Assembly (NCBI GenBank): GCA_002753155.1
Contig: PDZW01000028.1
Coordinates: 1 to 38,107, forward strand
Length of the DNA: 38,107 bases
Reading direction: 5' to 3'
Source of the DNA: Alphaproteobacteria bacterium WMHbin7
GTDB taxonomy: Bacteria > Pseudomonadota > Alphaproteobacteria > Rhodospirillales > WMHbin7
The notes below the pieces were generated by a model. The model saw nothing but the letters and a program-made list of their open reading frames with translations. It did not search any database and was not told the origin of the DNA. Shown here in pieces: positions 1-8,372 of this stretch. Every line of letters begins with the position of its first letter. The stretch's first letter is position 1. A program made the position numbers and the translations under genes.

Positions 1-78
1 CATTCAGGGTAGGCGCCTCCCCACCCTTTCCTCGACCTCCGCTCCATCATTTTCCATGCCGGGAGCGTGATTTCCCCT

Positions 79-134
79 TTGCAGAAATCGCAAATTCATA
101 TCATAAATGACGCATATTCGGGGCTGGCAATATG
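79..134 (+). promoter_or_regulatory. putative sat promoter and adjoining inverted repeat
   Basis: A sigma70-like pair, TTGCAG at 79-84 and CATAAA at 102-107 (17-base spacer), lies about 100 bases before sat. Just downstream, CATATT (113-118) and AATATG (129-134) form a 6-bp inverted repeat with a 10-base spacer that could be an operator. The region is AT-richer than its surroundings. The assignment is by eye only. A minus-strand ATG at 3-1 could start a divergent gene outside the window, in which case this would be a shared promoter region. Confidence 0.3.
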
Positions 135-205
135 AGCGGGCTCTAAAGCTGGCCGTTGCGTCTTTGCGCCTTCGGCCATAAAAAACAAATTGGGAAGGAG
201 AGACC

Positions 206-1381
206 ATGTCCAAGCTAGTACCTCCGCATGGCGGCGAATCCTTGAAGCCTTTGCTGCTACCCGAGGTCGAGCGCGGCCCCGAGCTGAAGCGCGCGGCGTC
301 ATTAAAGAAGATTCCGATGACGTCCCGCGAGACCTCCGACGTCATCATGCTGGCCATGGGCGCCTATACCCCGTTGGACGGGTTCATGGGAAGTGCCGAC
401 TGGAAGGGCGTTTGCGCCGAGATGAAGATGACCAGCGGTCTCTTCTGGCCCATTCCCATCACGCTGTCAGCCGAACAGGCGTTGGCCGATTCAATCGGCG
501 TCGGCGAGGAAGCCGCCCTGGTCGATGGCGAGACCGGCGAGATCATGGGCATCATCGAGGTTTCCGAGAAATACAAGATCGACCGCGATTTCGAGAACAG
601 CCACGTCTATCGCACCACCGATCCCAAGCATCCGGGTGTGGCCAAAGTCAACGAGCAGGCCCCGGTGAACATCGCTGGCCGTGTGCGCGCCCTCTCCGAA
701 GGCGTCTATCCCGAGAAGTACAAGGACCTCTATCTGCGCCCCGCCGAATCGCGCGCCGTCTTCGCCGAAAAGGGCTGGTCGAAGGTGGCCGCCTTCCAGA
801 CCCGCAATCCCATGCACCGCTCGCACGAGCATCTGGCCAAGATCGCGGTCGAAGTCACCGACGGCGTCTTCATCCATCAGGTTCTGGGCAAGCTGAAGGA
901 AGGCGATATCCCGGCCGAGGTGCGCACCGAGGCCATCGGCGCCATGATCGACAATTACTTCGTCAAGGGCACGGTGATTCAGGCGGGCTATCCCATCGAG
1001 ATGCGCTATGCCGGTCCCCGCGAGGCCCTGATCCACGCCCTGATCCGCCAGAATTTCGGCTGTTCGCACCTGATCGTGGGCCGCGACCATGCCGGTGTGG
1101 GCGATTATTACGGTCCCTTCGACGCCCAGCACATCTTCGACGAATTGTGGCCGGGGGCGCTGATCACCCAGCCTTTGAAGATCGACATCACCTTCTTCTG
1201 CACCAAGTGCTACGGTATGGCCACGGCCAAGACCTGCCCGCACGGCAAGGAGAATCAGATCAATATTTCCGGCACCAAGCAGCGCGAGATGCTAAGCAAG
1301 GGCGAGCCCATTCCGCCCGAATTCTCGCGTCCCGAGGTGGTCGAAATCCTACGTAAATACTACGCCAGCCTCTCCAAATAA
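206..1381 (+). CDS. sat: sulfate adenylyltransferase (ATP sulfurylase), dissimilatory type
   Basis: Homomeric ATP sulfurylase, 391 aa. It interconverts sulfate + ATP and adenosine 5'-phosphosulfate (APS) + pyrophosphate in the cytoplasm. The nucleotide-binding motif RNPMHRSH is at residues 200-207 (the HxxH pair is H204/H207), and GRDHAG is at 292-297. A cysteine set C332-x2-C335-x8-C344 followed by H346 matches the metal site known in sulfate-reducer and sulfur-oxidiser Sat proteins; the assimilatory CysDN type lacks it. The ATG at 206 follows a strong GGGAAGGAG (192-200). It heads an operon with qmoAB and hdrCB, so the likely role is energy metabolism (APS to sulfate with ATP formation in a sulfur oxidiser, or the reverse in a sulfate reducer) rather than assimilation. 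The family call is secure; the direction is inference. Confidence 0.95.
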   Translation: MSKLVPPHGGESLKPLLLPEVERGPELKRAASLKKIPMTSRETSDVIMLAMGAYTPLDGFMGSADWKGVCAEMKMTSGLFWPIPITLSAEQALADSIGVGEEAALVDGETGEIMGIIEVSEKYKIDRDFENSHVYRTTDPKHPGVAKVNEQAPVNIAGRVRALSEGVYPEKYKDLYLRPAESRAVFAEKGWSKVAAFQTRNPMHRSHEHLAKIAVEVTDGVFIHQVLGKLKEGDIPAEVRTEAIGAMIDNYFVKGTVIQAGYPIEMRYAGPREALIHALIRQNFGCSHLIVGRDHAGVGDYYGPFDAQHIFDELWPGALITQPLKIDITFFCTKCYGMATAKTCPHGKENQINISGTKQREMLSKGEPIPPEFSRPEVVEILRKYYASLSK

Positions 1382-1421
1382 ATCCGCCTGAACCAGAAGC
1401 CCTGAACCGCGTGAGGTGCCC

Positions 1422-2663
1422 ATGAGTGACAAACCCAAAAGCCAGACCGTCCTTGTTGTGGGCGGCGGCATTGGCGGCATCAGTGCCGCCCTCGAAGCCG
1501 CGGAATGCGGAGCCGAGGTGGTCCTGATCGAAAAGGCACCCACGCTGGGCGGACGGGTGGCGGCACTGAACCGCTATTTCCCCAAGATGTGCCACCCCAC
1601 CTGCGGGCTGGAGATCAACTATCAACGCATCAAGAAAAATCCCCGCATCAAGGTCTTTACCATGGCCGAGGTATCGGGGATTTCAGGAAGCAAGGGCGAT
1701 TACACCGTCACGGTGACCACCACTCCCCGCCACGTCACCCCCGCCTGCACGGCCTGCGGCGACTGCGCCAAGGTTGCCGCCAGCGAGGTGGCCGATCCCT
1801 TCAATTACGGGCTTGCCAAGATGAAGGCGGCCTATCTTCCGCATGCCATGGCCTTTCCCATGCGCTATGTCGTGGACCCTTCGGTGGTGGGAACGCCCGA
1901 GGGGCAGGCCATCAAGGCGGCCTGCAAGGTGGAGGCGATCAATCTGGACGAAAAGCCGGAGAGTTTTGCGCTGCAAGTGGGCGCCGTGATCTGGGCCACC
2001 GGTTGGAAACCTTATGATCCCAAGAATCTCACCATGTACCGCCATGGCGAGATCGCCGACGTGATCACCAATGTCGAGATGGAACGCCTAGCCTCGCATG
2101 ACGGCCCCACCAAGGGCCATATCCTAAAACCCTCGAGCGGCGAAGCCCCCAAGAAGGTGGCGCTGATCCAGTGCGCAGGCTCTCGCGATCTCAACCATCT
2201 GGCCTATTGCTCGCGCATCTGCTGCCTGGCTTCGATGAAACATGCGGCCTATGTGCGCGAACAATATCCCGAGGCCGAGGTCGATATTTATTACATCGAC
2301 ATCCGCGCCCACGACAAGCTGGAGGCCTTCTACCAGAAGGCCAAGGCCGATCCCGGCATCCGCTGGATCAAGTCGAAGCCGTCGCGCATCGAAAAGGGAG
2401 CTTCCGGCGAGCCCGTGGTTTGCGGCGAGAACACGCTTTCCCGCGAGGTTTATGCCAACGCCTATGATCTGGTGGTTCTGGCCACCGGCATGCAGGCTTC
2501 GGCCCAGCCCCCCGCCGGAGCCCAGCTCGACGACTATGGCTTCGTCGTTTCCGAAGAGGGCGTCTTCGGCGCCGGTGTCGCCACCGGGCCCCTGGATGTC
2601 TCGATGTCGGTTCAGTCTGCAACCGCGGCCGCCCTTCGCGCCGTGCAAGCCGTGCGTTCGTAA
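1422..2663 (+). CDS. qmoA: QmoA, HdrA-like FAD subunit of quinone-interacting oxidoreductase
   Basis: HdrA-like flavoprotein, 413 aa. An N-terminal FAD Rossmann motif GGGIGG is at residues 14-19. The MCHPTCGLE motif at 56-64 and a later CAGSRD...YCSRICC segment are both typical of HdrA/QmoA. The cluster region near 109-115 reads CTACGDC and then KVAA, so three cysteines are present but the usual fourth Cys-Pro is missing. The ATG at 1422 is preferred over the in-frame GTG at 1416 because GTGAGG lies 5 bases before the ATG. It sits 40 bases after sat and 12 before qmoB. In known systems QmoA passes electrons between APS reductase and the quinone pool together with QmoB and QmoC. Confidence 0.9.
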   Translation: MSDKPKSQTVLVVGGGIGGISAALEAAECGAEVVLIEKAPTLGGRVAALNRYFPKMCHPTCGLEINYQRIKKNPRIKVFTMAEVSGISGSKGDYTVTVTTTPRHVTPACTACGDCAKVAASEVADPFNYGLAKMKAAYLPHAMAFPMRYVVDPSVVGTPEGQAIKAACKVEAINLDEKPESFALQVGAVIWATGWKPYDPKNLTMYRHGEIADVITNVEMERLASHDGPTKGHILKPSSGEAPKKVALIQCAGSRDLNHLAYCSRICCLASMKHAAYVREQYPEAEVDIYYIDIRAHDKLEAFYQKAKADPGIRWIKSKPSRIEKGASGEPVVCGENTLSREVYANAYDLVVLATGMQASAQPPAGAQLDDYGFVVSEEGVFGAGVATGPLDVSMSVQSATAAALRAVQAVRS

Positions 2664-2675
2664 GGAGATCGCCTC

Positions 2676-4901
2676 ATGGAAAAGAAAATCGGCGCCTATC
2701 TCTGCAAGGGCTGCGGCATCGGCGAGGCCTTGGACTTCAAGGCCCTCGAAGGCGTGGTGACCAAGGAATTCAAGAAGCCCGTCAAGTCGCACGAATGTCT
2801 GTGCGGCGAAGCCGGTCTGGCCGTCATCAAGGCCGACATGGAAGCGGGCGAGGTCACGCTGCCGGTCATCGGCGCCTGCTCACCTCGCGTCATGACCGAC
2901 CGCTTCATGTTTCCGGGCATGACCCCCATCCGCGCCAATTTGCGTGAACAGGTGATCTGGAGCCATCCCGCTGGCGACGAAGACACCCAGATGCTGGGCG
3001 AGGACGTGCTGCGCATGTTCATGACCCAGGCCACCAAGGTCAACAGCCCCGTTCCCTATACCGAGGGCGAGTTCTCGACCACCATCCTGGTGGTGGGCGG
3101 CGGCTTTGCTGGTCTGACGGCGGCCCGCGAGGCCGTGAAGGCCGGGCACGACGTTCTGCTGGTCGAAAAGAAGGCAACGCTGGGCGGTCATGCTGCAAGC
3201 TGGAGCGCCATCGTTCCCTCGAAACCGCCCTATCACGACCCCGAGACCAACCCGCTGCCCAAGCTGATCGAGGAAGTGAAGGCCAGTTCGGCCATCCGCC
3301 TCGTTACCGGAGCCACGGTTACCAAGACCTCGGGCATGCCGGGCAAGTTCCAGGTGGAACTGTCGGATGGTTCTTCGCATACCGTGGGCGCCATCGTGCT
3401 GGCCACCGGCTTTCGCCCCTACGATGCCACCAAGCTTTCGCATCTGGGTTATGGCGCCTCGCCCGATGTCGTCACCAATGTCGAGATGGAAGCCAAGCTG
3501 AGTGCTGGCAAGGTTCACACCCATGCCGGTGCCGCCCCCAAGAGTGTCGCCTTCATCCAGTGCGCCGGTTCGCGCGATCCCAACCACCTGCCCTACTGCT
3601 CATCGGTTTGCTGTTCGGTTTCGTTGAAGCAGGCCATTCAACTGACCAAGGCCGATCCCGATGTCATGGTCTATGTCATCTATGAAGAGATGCGCACGCC
3701 GGGTGTGACGGAAGAATTCTACCGTGCCGCCCAGGAAGCGGGCGTCATCTTCATGAAGGGCAAGGCCAGCAAGGTCGAGGGCCGCCACGGCATCACCGTC
3801 ACGGTGGCCGACGAATTGTTGCAACAAGACGTGCCGTTGGGACCGCTGGACATGGTGGTGTTGGCGACCGGCATGGTCCCTAATTCGACCGATCCCGATG
3901 CGCCTGCCCAGGAATACGGCGCCGAACTATTGAACGCCGACATAAACCCCTATCCGACCGAAGGCGACTACAAGCCCGCCGCCTCGGCGCCCCCGGGCGG
4001 ATCGCTCTTGAACCTGCAATACCGCCAGGGGCCGCATCTGCCCATGCTGGCCGACGGCTTCTCGGATTCGCATTACATCTGCTTTCCCTATGAGACGCGG
4101 CGCACCGGCATCTATGCCTGCGGCCCCGTGCGCCGCCCGATGGACATGGGCGAAGCGCATGAGGACGCCATGGGCGCCGTGCTGAAGGCCATTCAGGTCA
4201 TCCGCAACGCAGCCGAAGGCATGGCGGTGCATCCCAGGGCGGGCGATCTGTCGTATCCCAAGATCAACCTCAATGCCTGCACCAAATGTCGGCGCTGCAC
4301 GGTGGAATGCCCCTTTGGCGCCATCGACGAGGATGAGAAGGACTATCCGGTAGTCAATCCCACGCGCTGCCGCCGCTGCGGCACCTGCATGGGCGCCTGC
4401 CCGGTGCGCACCATCTCGTTCGACAATTACACGGTCGAGATGCTTTCCAGCATGGTGAAAGCGGTCAACATTCCCGACGAGTTCGACGAAAAGCCGCGCA
4501 TCCTGATCATCGCCTGCGAGAACGACGCCTATCCGGCGCTCGACATGGCAGGCATCGCCGGGCACCAGTATTCGTCCTTCGTGCGCATCCTGCCGGTGCG
4601 TTGCCTGGGCTCGATGAGCGCCCTCTTGATTTCGGACGCCCTGTCGGTGGGCTATGACGGCGTGGTGCTGATGGGCTGCAAGCCCGGCGACGATTATCAG
4701 TGCCACTTCGTCAAGGGCAGCGCCATGGCCAAGGAACGCCTGTCCAAGATCTCCGACACCCTGAAAAGCATGCAGTTGGAGGTCGAACGCGTGACCATGG
4801 TCGATGCCAGCATCGCCGACAGTGCCAGGCTTCCCAAGGTCATCGACGAACTTGTGGCCAAGATCGACGCCGTCGGTCCCAACCCGTTCAAGGGATTTTA
4901 A
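2676..4901 (+). CDS. qmoB: QmoB, HdrA-like FAD/Fe-S protein with MvhD-like C-terminus
   Basis: 741 aa, the length expected for QmoB. Order of parts: a short N-terminal cysteine region (C10, C13, C41, C43, C68); FAD Rossmann motif GGGFAG at 141-146; a CAGSRD/YCSSVCC segment as in QmoA; a ferredoxin-like pair of 4Fe-4S sites, C535-x2-C538-x2-C541-x3-C545-P and C565-x2-C568-x2-C571-x3-C575-P; and an MvhD-like domain (about 605-735) with VRCLGSM and MGCKPGDDYQCH. The MvhD portion is the hydrogenase-delta module that relays electrons in Hdr complexes. It lies 12 bases after qmoA and 3 before hdrC, so the genes are surely co-transcribed. Confidence 0.93.
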   Translation: MEKKIGAYLCKGCGIGEALDFKALEGVVTKEFKKPVKSHECLCGEAGLAVIKADMEAGEVTLPVIGACSPRVMTDRFMFPGMTPIRANLREQVIWSHPAGDEDTQMLGEDVLRMFMTQATKVNSPVPYTEGEFSTTILVVGGGFAGLTAAREAVKAGHDVLLVEKKATLGGHAASWSAIVPSKPPYHDPETNPLPKLIEEVKASSAIRLVTGATVTKTSGMPGKFQVELSDGSSHTVGAIVLATGFRPYDATKLSHLGYGASPDVVTNVEMEAKLSAGKVHTHAGAAPKSVAFIQCAGSRDPNHLPYCSSVCCSVSLKQAIQLTKADPDVMVYVIYEEMRTPGVTEEFYRAAQEAGVIFMKGKASKVEGRHGITVTVADELLQQDVPLGPLDMVVLATGMVPNSTDPDAPAQEYGAELLNADINPYPTEGDYKPAASAPPGGSLLNLQYRQGPHLPMLADGFSDSHYICFPYETRRTGIYACGPVRRPMDMGEAHEDAMGAVLKAIQVIRNAAEGMAVHPRAGDLSYPKINLNACTKCRRCTVECPFGAIDEDEKDYPVVNPTRCRRCGTCMGACPVRTISFDNYTVEMLSSMVKAVNIPDEFDEKPRILIIACENDAYPALDMAGIAGHQYSSFVRILPVRCLGSMSALLISDALSVGYDGVVLMGCKPGDDYQCHFVKGSAMAKERLSKISDTLKSMQLEVERVTMVDASIADSARLPKVIDELVAKIDAVGPNPFKGF

Positions 4902-4904
4902 GCT

Positions 4905-5519
4905 ATGAACGCTATTTCTCCCAATCCCTCTCGCGCCTACGACCTCAACTTCGCCCGCTACGTCTATGAGAATATCGACGGTGGCGAGCGGTTGCGTATG
5001 TGCATGCAATGCGGCGCCTGCTCGGGCTCGTGCCCCATCGGCCAACAGATGGATCATGGCCCGCGCAAATTATTCATGATGATCCGTGCCGGCATGAAAG
5101 AAGCTGTGCTGACCTCGAACACCATCTGGAACTGCGTGTCTTGCTATAACTGCGTGGTGCGCTGCCCCAGAAAGGTGCCCATCACCTATATCCTGCACGA
5201 TCTGGCTAATCTGGCCGTGAGGGAAGGTTTTGATGCCGCGAAAAAGGCCGACAACGCCCGCTTCGCCAAGGCTTTCATGTGGTCGGCCCGGAAATATGGT
5301 CGCACCGACGAGCGTCTGGTCACCGGCATCTACTATTTCTCCTTCGGCCTGCTCGAAGGCATGAAGCGGGGCATGGGCAACCAGAAGATCGCTCTCAACA
5401 TGATCAAGACCAAGCGCATGCATCTGGGCATGCCGCACGCCATCAAGGCAAAGGACGAACTTCAGAATATCCTGGCCAAGGCCCAGGAAATTCAGGACCG
5501 CCACGGGAAGGGGGCCTAA
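4905..5519 (+). CDS. hdrC: HdrC-like 4Fe-4S protein (in place of QmoC)
   Basis: Soluble 204-aa iron-sulfur protein with two complete 4Fe-4S motifs: C33-x2-C36-x2-C39-x3-C43-P and C77-x2-C80-x2-C83-x3-C87-P. This is the arrangement of heterodisulfide reductase subunit C. There is no hydrophobic stretch long enough for a membrane helix. A standard QmoC fuses an HdrC-like domain to a cytochrome-b-like membrane domain, and that membrane part is absent here. The gene starts 3 bases after qmoB, and hdrB follows after 2 bases. It probably relays electrons between QmoAB and HdrB. The functional partner (quinone, thiol or another carrier) cannot be read from the sequence. Confidence 0.85.
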   Translation: MNAISPNPSRAYDLNFARYVYENIDGGERLRMCMQCGACSGSCPIGQQMDHGPRKLFMMIRAGMKEAVLTSNTIWNCVSCYNCVVRCPRKVPITYILHDLANLAVREGFDAAKKADNARFAKAFMWSARKYGRTDERLVTGIYYFSFGLLEGMKRGMGNQKIALNMIKTKRMHLGMPHAIKAKDELQNILAKAQEIQDRHGKGA

Positions 5520-5521
5520 TC

Positions 5522-6415
5522 ATGTCGCGCACGCTAACCTACTATCCCGGCTGCAGCTCGCAGGCTTCGGCAGTTCATCTGGACAAGTCGCTTCGCGCTA
5601 TTCTGCCCCCGCTGGGCGTTCAGTTGCGCGATATCGACGACTGGAATTGCTGCGGCGCCTCGGTCGGCCATATCGAGGCAGGCCACCTGGCAAATTCCGC
5701 CCTGTCGGCGCGCAATCTGGCCAATGCCAAGGCGGCGGGGCCTGAGGACGTGGTCACCCCCTGTGCCGCCTGCTATCTCAACACACATTACGTCAATGAA
5801 TCGATTCGGGGATCGGAAACGCTTAAGGGCGACTTGAATGAAGCCCTGGGCGTGGTGGGTAAAAGCTATGACGGCAGCTTGCATGTGCGCCATATCTGCG
5901 AACTTCTGGTGACCGACATCGGCATGGATGCCGTCAAGGCCCAGGTCAAGAAGCCTTTGACCGGCCTCAAGGTGGCGGGCTATGTGGGCTGCCAGACCGT
6001 GCGCCCGTTTGCCAACACCGAACGCGCCAACAAGTTCGATAGTTACGACGATCCCACCTTCCTCGACGACTTCACCCAAGCCTGCGGCGCCGAGGCGCTG
6101 CCTTTCAAGATGCGCACCCATTGCTGCGGCGGCTCGGTCTCGGTGATGAGCCCCGATAAGGGCCTGCATCTGATCAAGGAACTGCTGGAAGAAGCGCAGA
6201 AACTGGGGGCCGACGTCATCTCGACTCCCTGCCCGCTCTGCCAGACCAATGTCGAAATGTACCAGCCCGAAATCAACAAGCGATTCGGCACCGGCTTCAA
6301 CATTCCGGTGGTTTTCTACAGCCAGTTGATGGCCGTGGCCTTCGGGCTCGACCCCGTGAAGGATGCGGGACTCGATCAGAATATTATCAAGTCGGATAAG
6401 CTACTTGGCAGGTGA
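5522..6415 (+). CDS. hdrB: HdrB-like CCG-domain protein
   Basis: 297 aa with two cysteine-rich CCG domains, as in heterodisulfide reductase subunit B. The first has C11, the CCG at C43-C44 and PCAAC (C81, C84). The second has YVGCQ, HCCGGS and PCPLC. In HdrB these motifs hold the unusual noncubane [4Fe-4S] clusters that cleave disulfides. The ATG at 5522 comes 2 bases after the hdrC stop; a longer frame opens upstream at 5279 but overlaps hdrC and is not needed. It closes the operon and is followed by a GC hairpin. Together with HdrC it likely replaces QmoC, an arrangement known to me from Gram-positive sulfate reducers. Confidence 0.87.
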   Translation: MSRTLTYYPGCSSQASAVHLDKSLRAILPPLGVQLRDIDDWNCCGASVGHIEAGHLANSALSARNLANAKAAGPEDVVTPCAACYLNTHYVNESIRGSETLKGDLNEALGVVGKSYDGSLHVRHICELLVTDIGMDAVKAQVKKPLTGLKVAGYVGCQTVRPFANTERANKFDSYDDPTFLDDFTQACGAEALPFKMRTHCCGGSVSVMSPDKGLHLIKELLEEAQKLGADVISTPCPLCQTNVEMYQPEINKRFGTGFNIPVVFYSQLMAVAFGLDPVKDAGLDQNIIKSDKLLGR

Positions 6416-6420
6416 TGGTC

Positions 6421-6441
6421 ACGGGGGGGCAACACCCCCGT
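6421..6441. terminator. GC-rich hairpin after hdrB
   Basis: ACGGGGG (6421-6427) and CCCCCGT (6435-6441) form a 7-bp GC-rich stem with a 7-base loop, 5 bases after the hdrB stop. No run of T follows, so it may be a weak terminator or a 3'-end stabiliser. Confidence 0.5.
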
Positions 6442-6531
6442 CACCTAATTGCCGCTGACACGATACGATAACTTTTTATTAACCGCCGAGAGTGGCAGCT
6501 TTCCCTCGGGATCACCGGAAGGGAGGCTGCA

Positions 6532-7017
6532 ATGACGTATATTTCCAGAAATTGCATTGGGCTGGCGGACAAGCGCGTTGTCGATTGGAACGATCACCAC
6601 AGCGTGGGGCTCGGCCCTCTCGACCAGGATCATAATCTGATCTTCATTGCGCTGGGTACGCTTGAGAACGAGTTGAAGTTCCTGCGTCGCGGCCCCACGC
6701 TTCCCAAAACGGTGACGTTCCTAAGCCACCTCACCAGCCGCCACTTTGCCCGGGAAGAGCATCTGATGGAATCCCTGGCCTATCCCCAGGCCAAGGAACA
6801 TCGCGAACAGCACGGATTGCTGACAGCCTGGATGGAGGCCGTCCTGCCTTCGTTGGGTGAAATCCGGCGCCCCAGCTACGACGATGCCGTGGTGGCCTAT
6901 CTGGCCGATTGGTGGAGCCTGCACAACGAGCGCGCTGACAAAGAATACGGCAGATTCGCCAGCGAGCGCAGCCAGGAGGCCCTGTCCATTCTCGACGAAT
7001 TCGCCCTGACTGCCTGA
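6532..7017 (+). CDS. bacteriohemerythrin (single-domain)
   Basis: Non-heme di-iron O2-binding protein of 161 aa. All seven expected iron ligands can be placed: H34 (in DQDH), H71 and E75 (HFAREE), H90 and H94 (EHREQH), H131 and D136 (WWSLHNERAD). The H71-H90 and H131-D136 spacings equal those of the classical family. No other domain is fused to it. The start is supported by GGAAGGGAGG at 6517-6526. Single-domain bacteriohemerythrins store, sense or deliver O2 in microaerobic bacteria. It stands alone between the qmo/hdr operon and a convergent STAS gene. A copy of its last 15 or so codons lies at 7739-7786. Confidence 0.9.
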   Translation: MTYISRNCIGLADKRVVDWNDHHSVGLGPLDQDHNLIFIALGTLENELKFLRRGPTLPKTVTFLSHLTSRHFAREEHLMESLAYPQAKEHREQHGLLTAWMEAVLPSLGEIRRPSYDDAVVAYLADWWSLHNERADKEYGRFASERSQEALSILDEFALTA

Positions 7018-7024
7018 AATCAGG

Positions 7025-7321
7025 TCAATTCATCGCCTGATTGAACTTCGTCACATCCATGATCCGCTTGACCTGGCCCTTGGCACCCGTGAGCGACAGA
7101 TCGACGCCGTTGCTGTTCGCGGCATCGCGGGCCAGCAAGATCATGCCAAGAGCGGAAGAATCAATATAATCGACCTCGGACAGGTCGAACTCGAATCTCT
7201 TTCCACGCGCCTCCTGGAAAAGGGCGATCAGTTTCTGAAAACCGTCGAAATCGGCAAAGGTCATGCGACCGGACAAGCGGACCAACTTGCCATTTGAATT
7301 GCTCTGAATAGAATGTTCCAT
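7025..7321 (-). CDS. STAS-domain protein (anti-sigma factor antagonist type), copy 1
   Basis: 98-aa single STAS domain. The motif DYIDSSALGMIL at about 51-62 carries the serine position phosphorylated in SpoIIAA/RsbV proteins. It is the paralogue of 7794-8090: the same length, nearly identical C-terminal two thirds, no indels. An ATG at 7345 would add eight residues absent from the paralogue; the start at 7321 is chosen by comparison and by AAGGAG 9 bases upstream. Likely role is a partner-switching antagonist of an anti-sigma factor, or input to a signalling complex. No RsbW/SpoIIAB kinase or SpoIIE phosphatase gene is in the window. It is convergent with the hemerythrin gene, 7 bases between stops. 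Confidence 0.88.
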   Translation of the reverse strand: MEHSIQSNSNGKLVRLSGRMTFADFDGFQKLIALFQEARGKRFEFDLSEVDYIDSSALGMILLARDAANSNGVDLSLTGAKGQVKRIMDVTKFNQAMN

Positions 7322-7537
7322 GGCGAAGCACTCCTTCCTGCTCATCGTCTCCTCAAAGGGCCGCCCGACACGCTAGCAGGAGCCCGTTGGTATAAATTTA
7401 ACGCCCAGAAGTAGAATGCTGTCAAAATTTTCCTCAGTGCACTATAACGATTGATAAATAATACGCGCTTATACCACTGTTTATTACTTGCTCAAGTTTT
7501 GGAAGACGGAAGGTGATCCGAAATCGGTTAAGGAGGG
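7322..7537. other. AT-rich intergenic region upstream of STAS copy 1
   Basis: No convincing gene. It is AT-rich (for example around 7389-7500), likely holds the minus-strand promoter of the STAS gene, and marks where a duplicated response-regulator copy would have been lost if the duplication model in the findings is right. Confidence 0.4.
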
Positions 7538-7737
7538 TCACCCCACAAGCTTTCAAAGATTGTTGTGAGGCTGGCAGTTCGGGGGGGCGCATCACCCTTT
7601 CCATCACGGATTGGTTGCCGGTCATATTGGTGAGCGTACTGCCCGCTTCCTTAACCATCGGAAGCCCCGCCGCCTTGACTCAAGGGGTGATTTACTCTCC
7701 CCAGAAGCCTTCGAAGCGCCCGGCGGCGACAAAGACG
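7538..7737 (-). pseudogene. 3' fragment of suhB-like inositol monophosphatase gene
   Basis: About 200 bases aligning along their whole length, with only small indels, to 9341-9540, the 3' end of the intact phosphatase gene in the same orientation. Recognisable peptide remnants include VKEAGSTLTNMTGN against VKEAGGTLTDMTGN in the intact gene. The downstream part is frameshifted and the 5' two thirds are missing. It joins abruptly to a hemerythrin gene fragment at about 7738. It is a relic, not an expressed gene. Confidence 0.8.
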
Positions 7738-7738
7738 A

Positions 7739-7786
7739 AGCCAGGAGGCCCTGGCCATTCTGGACGAATTCGCCCTGACTGCCTGA
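7739..7786 (+). pseudogene. 3' fragment of bacteriohemerythrin gene
   Basis: This repeats 6970-7017 (the last codons and stop of the hemerythrin gene) at a constant offset of 769 bases with very few mismatches. The homology continues without indels into the following STAS gene. It is directly fused to the phosphatase fragment on its left, so it has no start and no upstream coding region. Confidence 0.85.
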
Positions 7787-7793
7787 AATCAGG

Positions 7794-8090
7794 TCAATTC
7801 ATCGCCTGGTTGAACTTCGTCACATCCATGATCCGCTTGACCTGGCCCTTGGCACCCTTAAGCGACAAGTCGATGCCATGCGTCAGTGCCGCATCGCGGG
7901 CAAGAAGGATCATCCCGATGGCCGAAGAATCAATGTAATCGACCCTGGACATATCAAACACGATCCGTTTTTCGTGGGCTCCTTGAAACATGGCGATTAG
8001 CTTTTGGAATCCGTTGAAATCCGCGAAGGTCATGCGACCAGACAGACGGATGACACTGCCACCAGAAATTGACTGGACGGTATGTTCCAT
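7794..8090 (-). CDS. STAS-domain protein, copy 2
   Basis: 98-aa STAS-domain protein, paralogue of 7025-7321. It keeps the DYIDSSAIGMILL motif and an almost identical C-terminus (KGQVKRIMDVTKFNQAMN), while residues 5-15 and 35-50 differ. It remains a full-length open frame with conservative changes, so it is probably still functional and may have a different partner. The Shine-Dalgarno is weaker than in copy 1 (AAAGGG about 8 bases upstream). It arose by the tandem duplication described in the findings; which copy is ancestral cannot be told from this window alone. Confidence 0.88.
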   Translation of the reverse strand: MEHTVQSISGGSVIRLSGRMTFADFNGFQKLIAMFQGAHEKRIVFDMSRVDYIDSSAIGMILLARDAALTHGIDLSLKGAKGQVKRIMDVTKFNQAMN

Positions 8091-8234
8091 GGAGAGCCCT
8101 TTCTCTAGAATGACGTCACGCGTTCATACCTGCCGCTGGGCTTGAAGCTTCCCAAGGCAAAGAGGAGAGATGCAGGCTAGAATGGTGCAAAAATAATAGC
8201 TAGCAGGAGATAACCACAAAAAAAGCTGCCTGAA

Positions 8235-8260
8235 AAAGTTATAAAATTTCCTATAACTTT
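8235..8260. promoter_or_regulatory. perfect AT-rich inverted repeat
   Basis: AAAGTTATA (8235-8243) and TATAACTTT (8252-8260) are exact inverted copies with an 8-base spacer. They lie between the response-regulator stop (8373) and STAS copy 2, upstream of the latter. There are too few GC pairs for a good intrinsic terminator, so an operator for STAS copy 2 is the more likely reading. Confidence 0.45.
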
Positions 8261-8372
8261 CTAAAATACCGCCAATTACCCTGATTGAATAATGAAAATT
8301 CAGCAGGATGCGGCCATGCTCCGAGGGGCATTCTTGGGATCAGAAGGGGCTCTTAAGGCGCCTTTCTCACGT

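Noticed and set aside
1..3. Minus-strand ATG at the very left edge, possibly a divergent gene start
   Set aside because: Only the start codon would be inside the window and the purine-rich stretch (GGGGAGG) is 12 bases away; not enough to call a gene.
4..357. 117-codon minus-strand frame over the sat promoter and gene start
   Set aside because: Low-complexity translation without family likeness, antisense to sat; a shadow of high-GC coding sequence.
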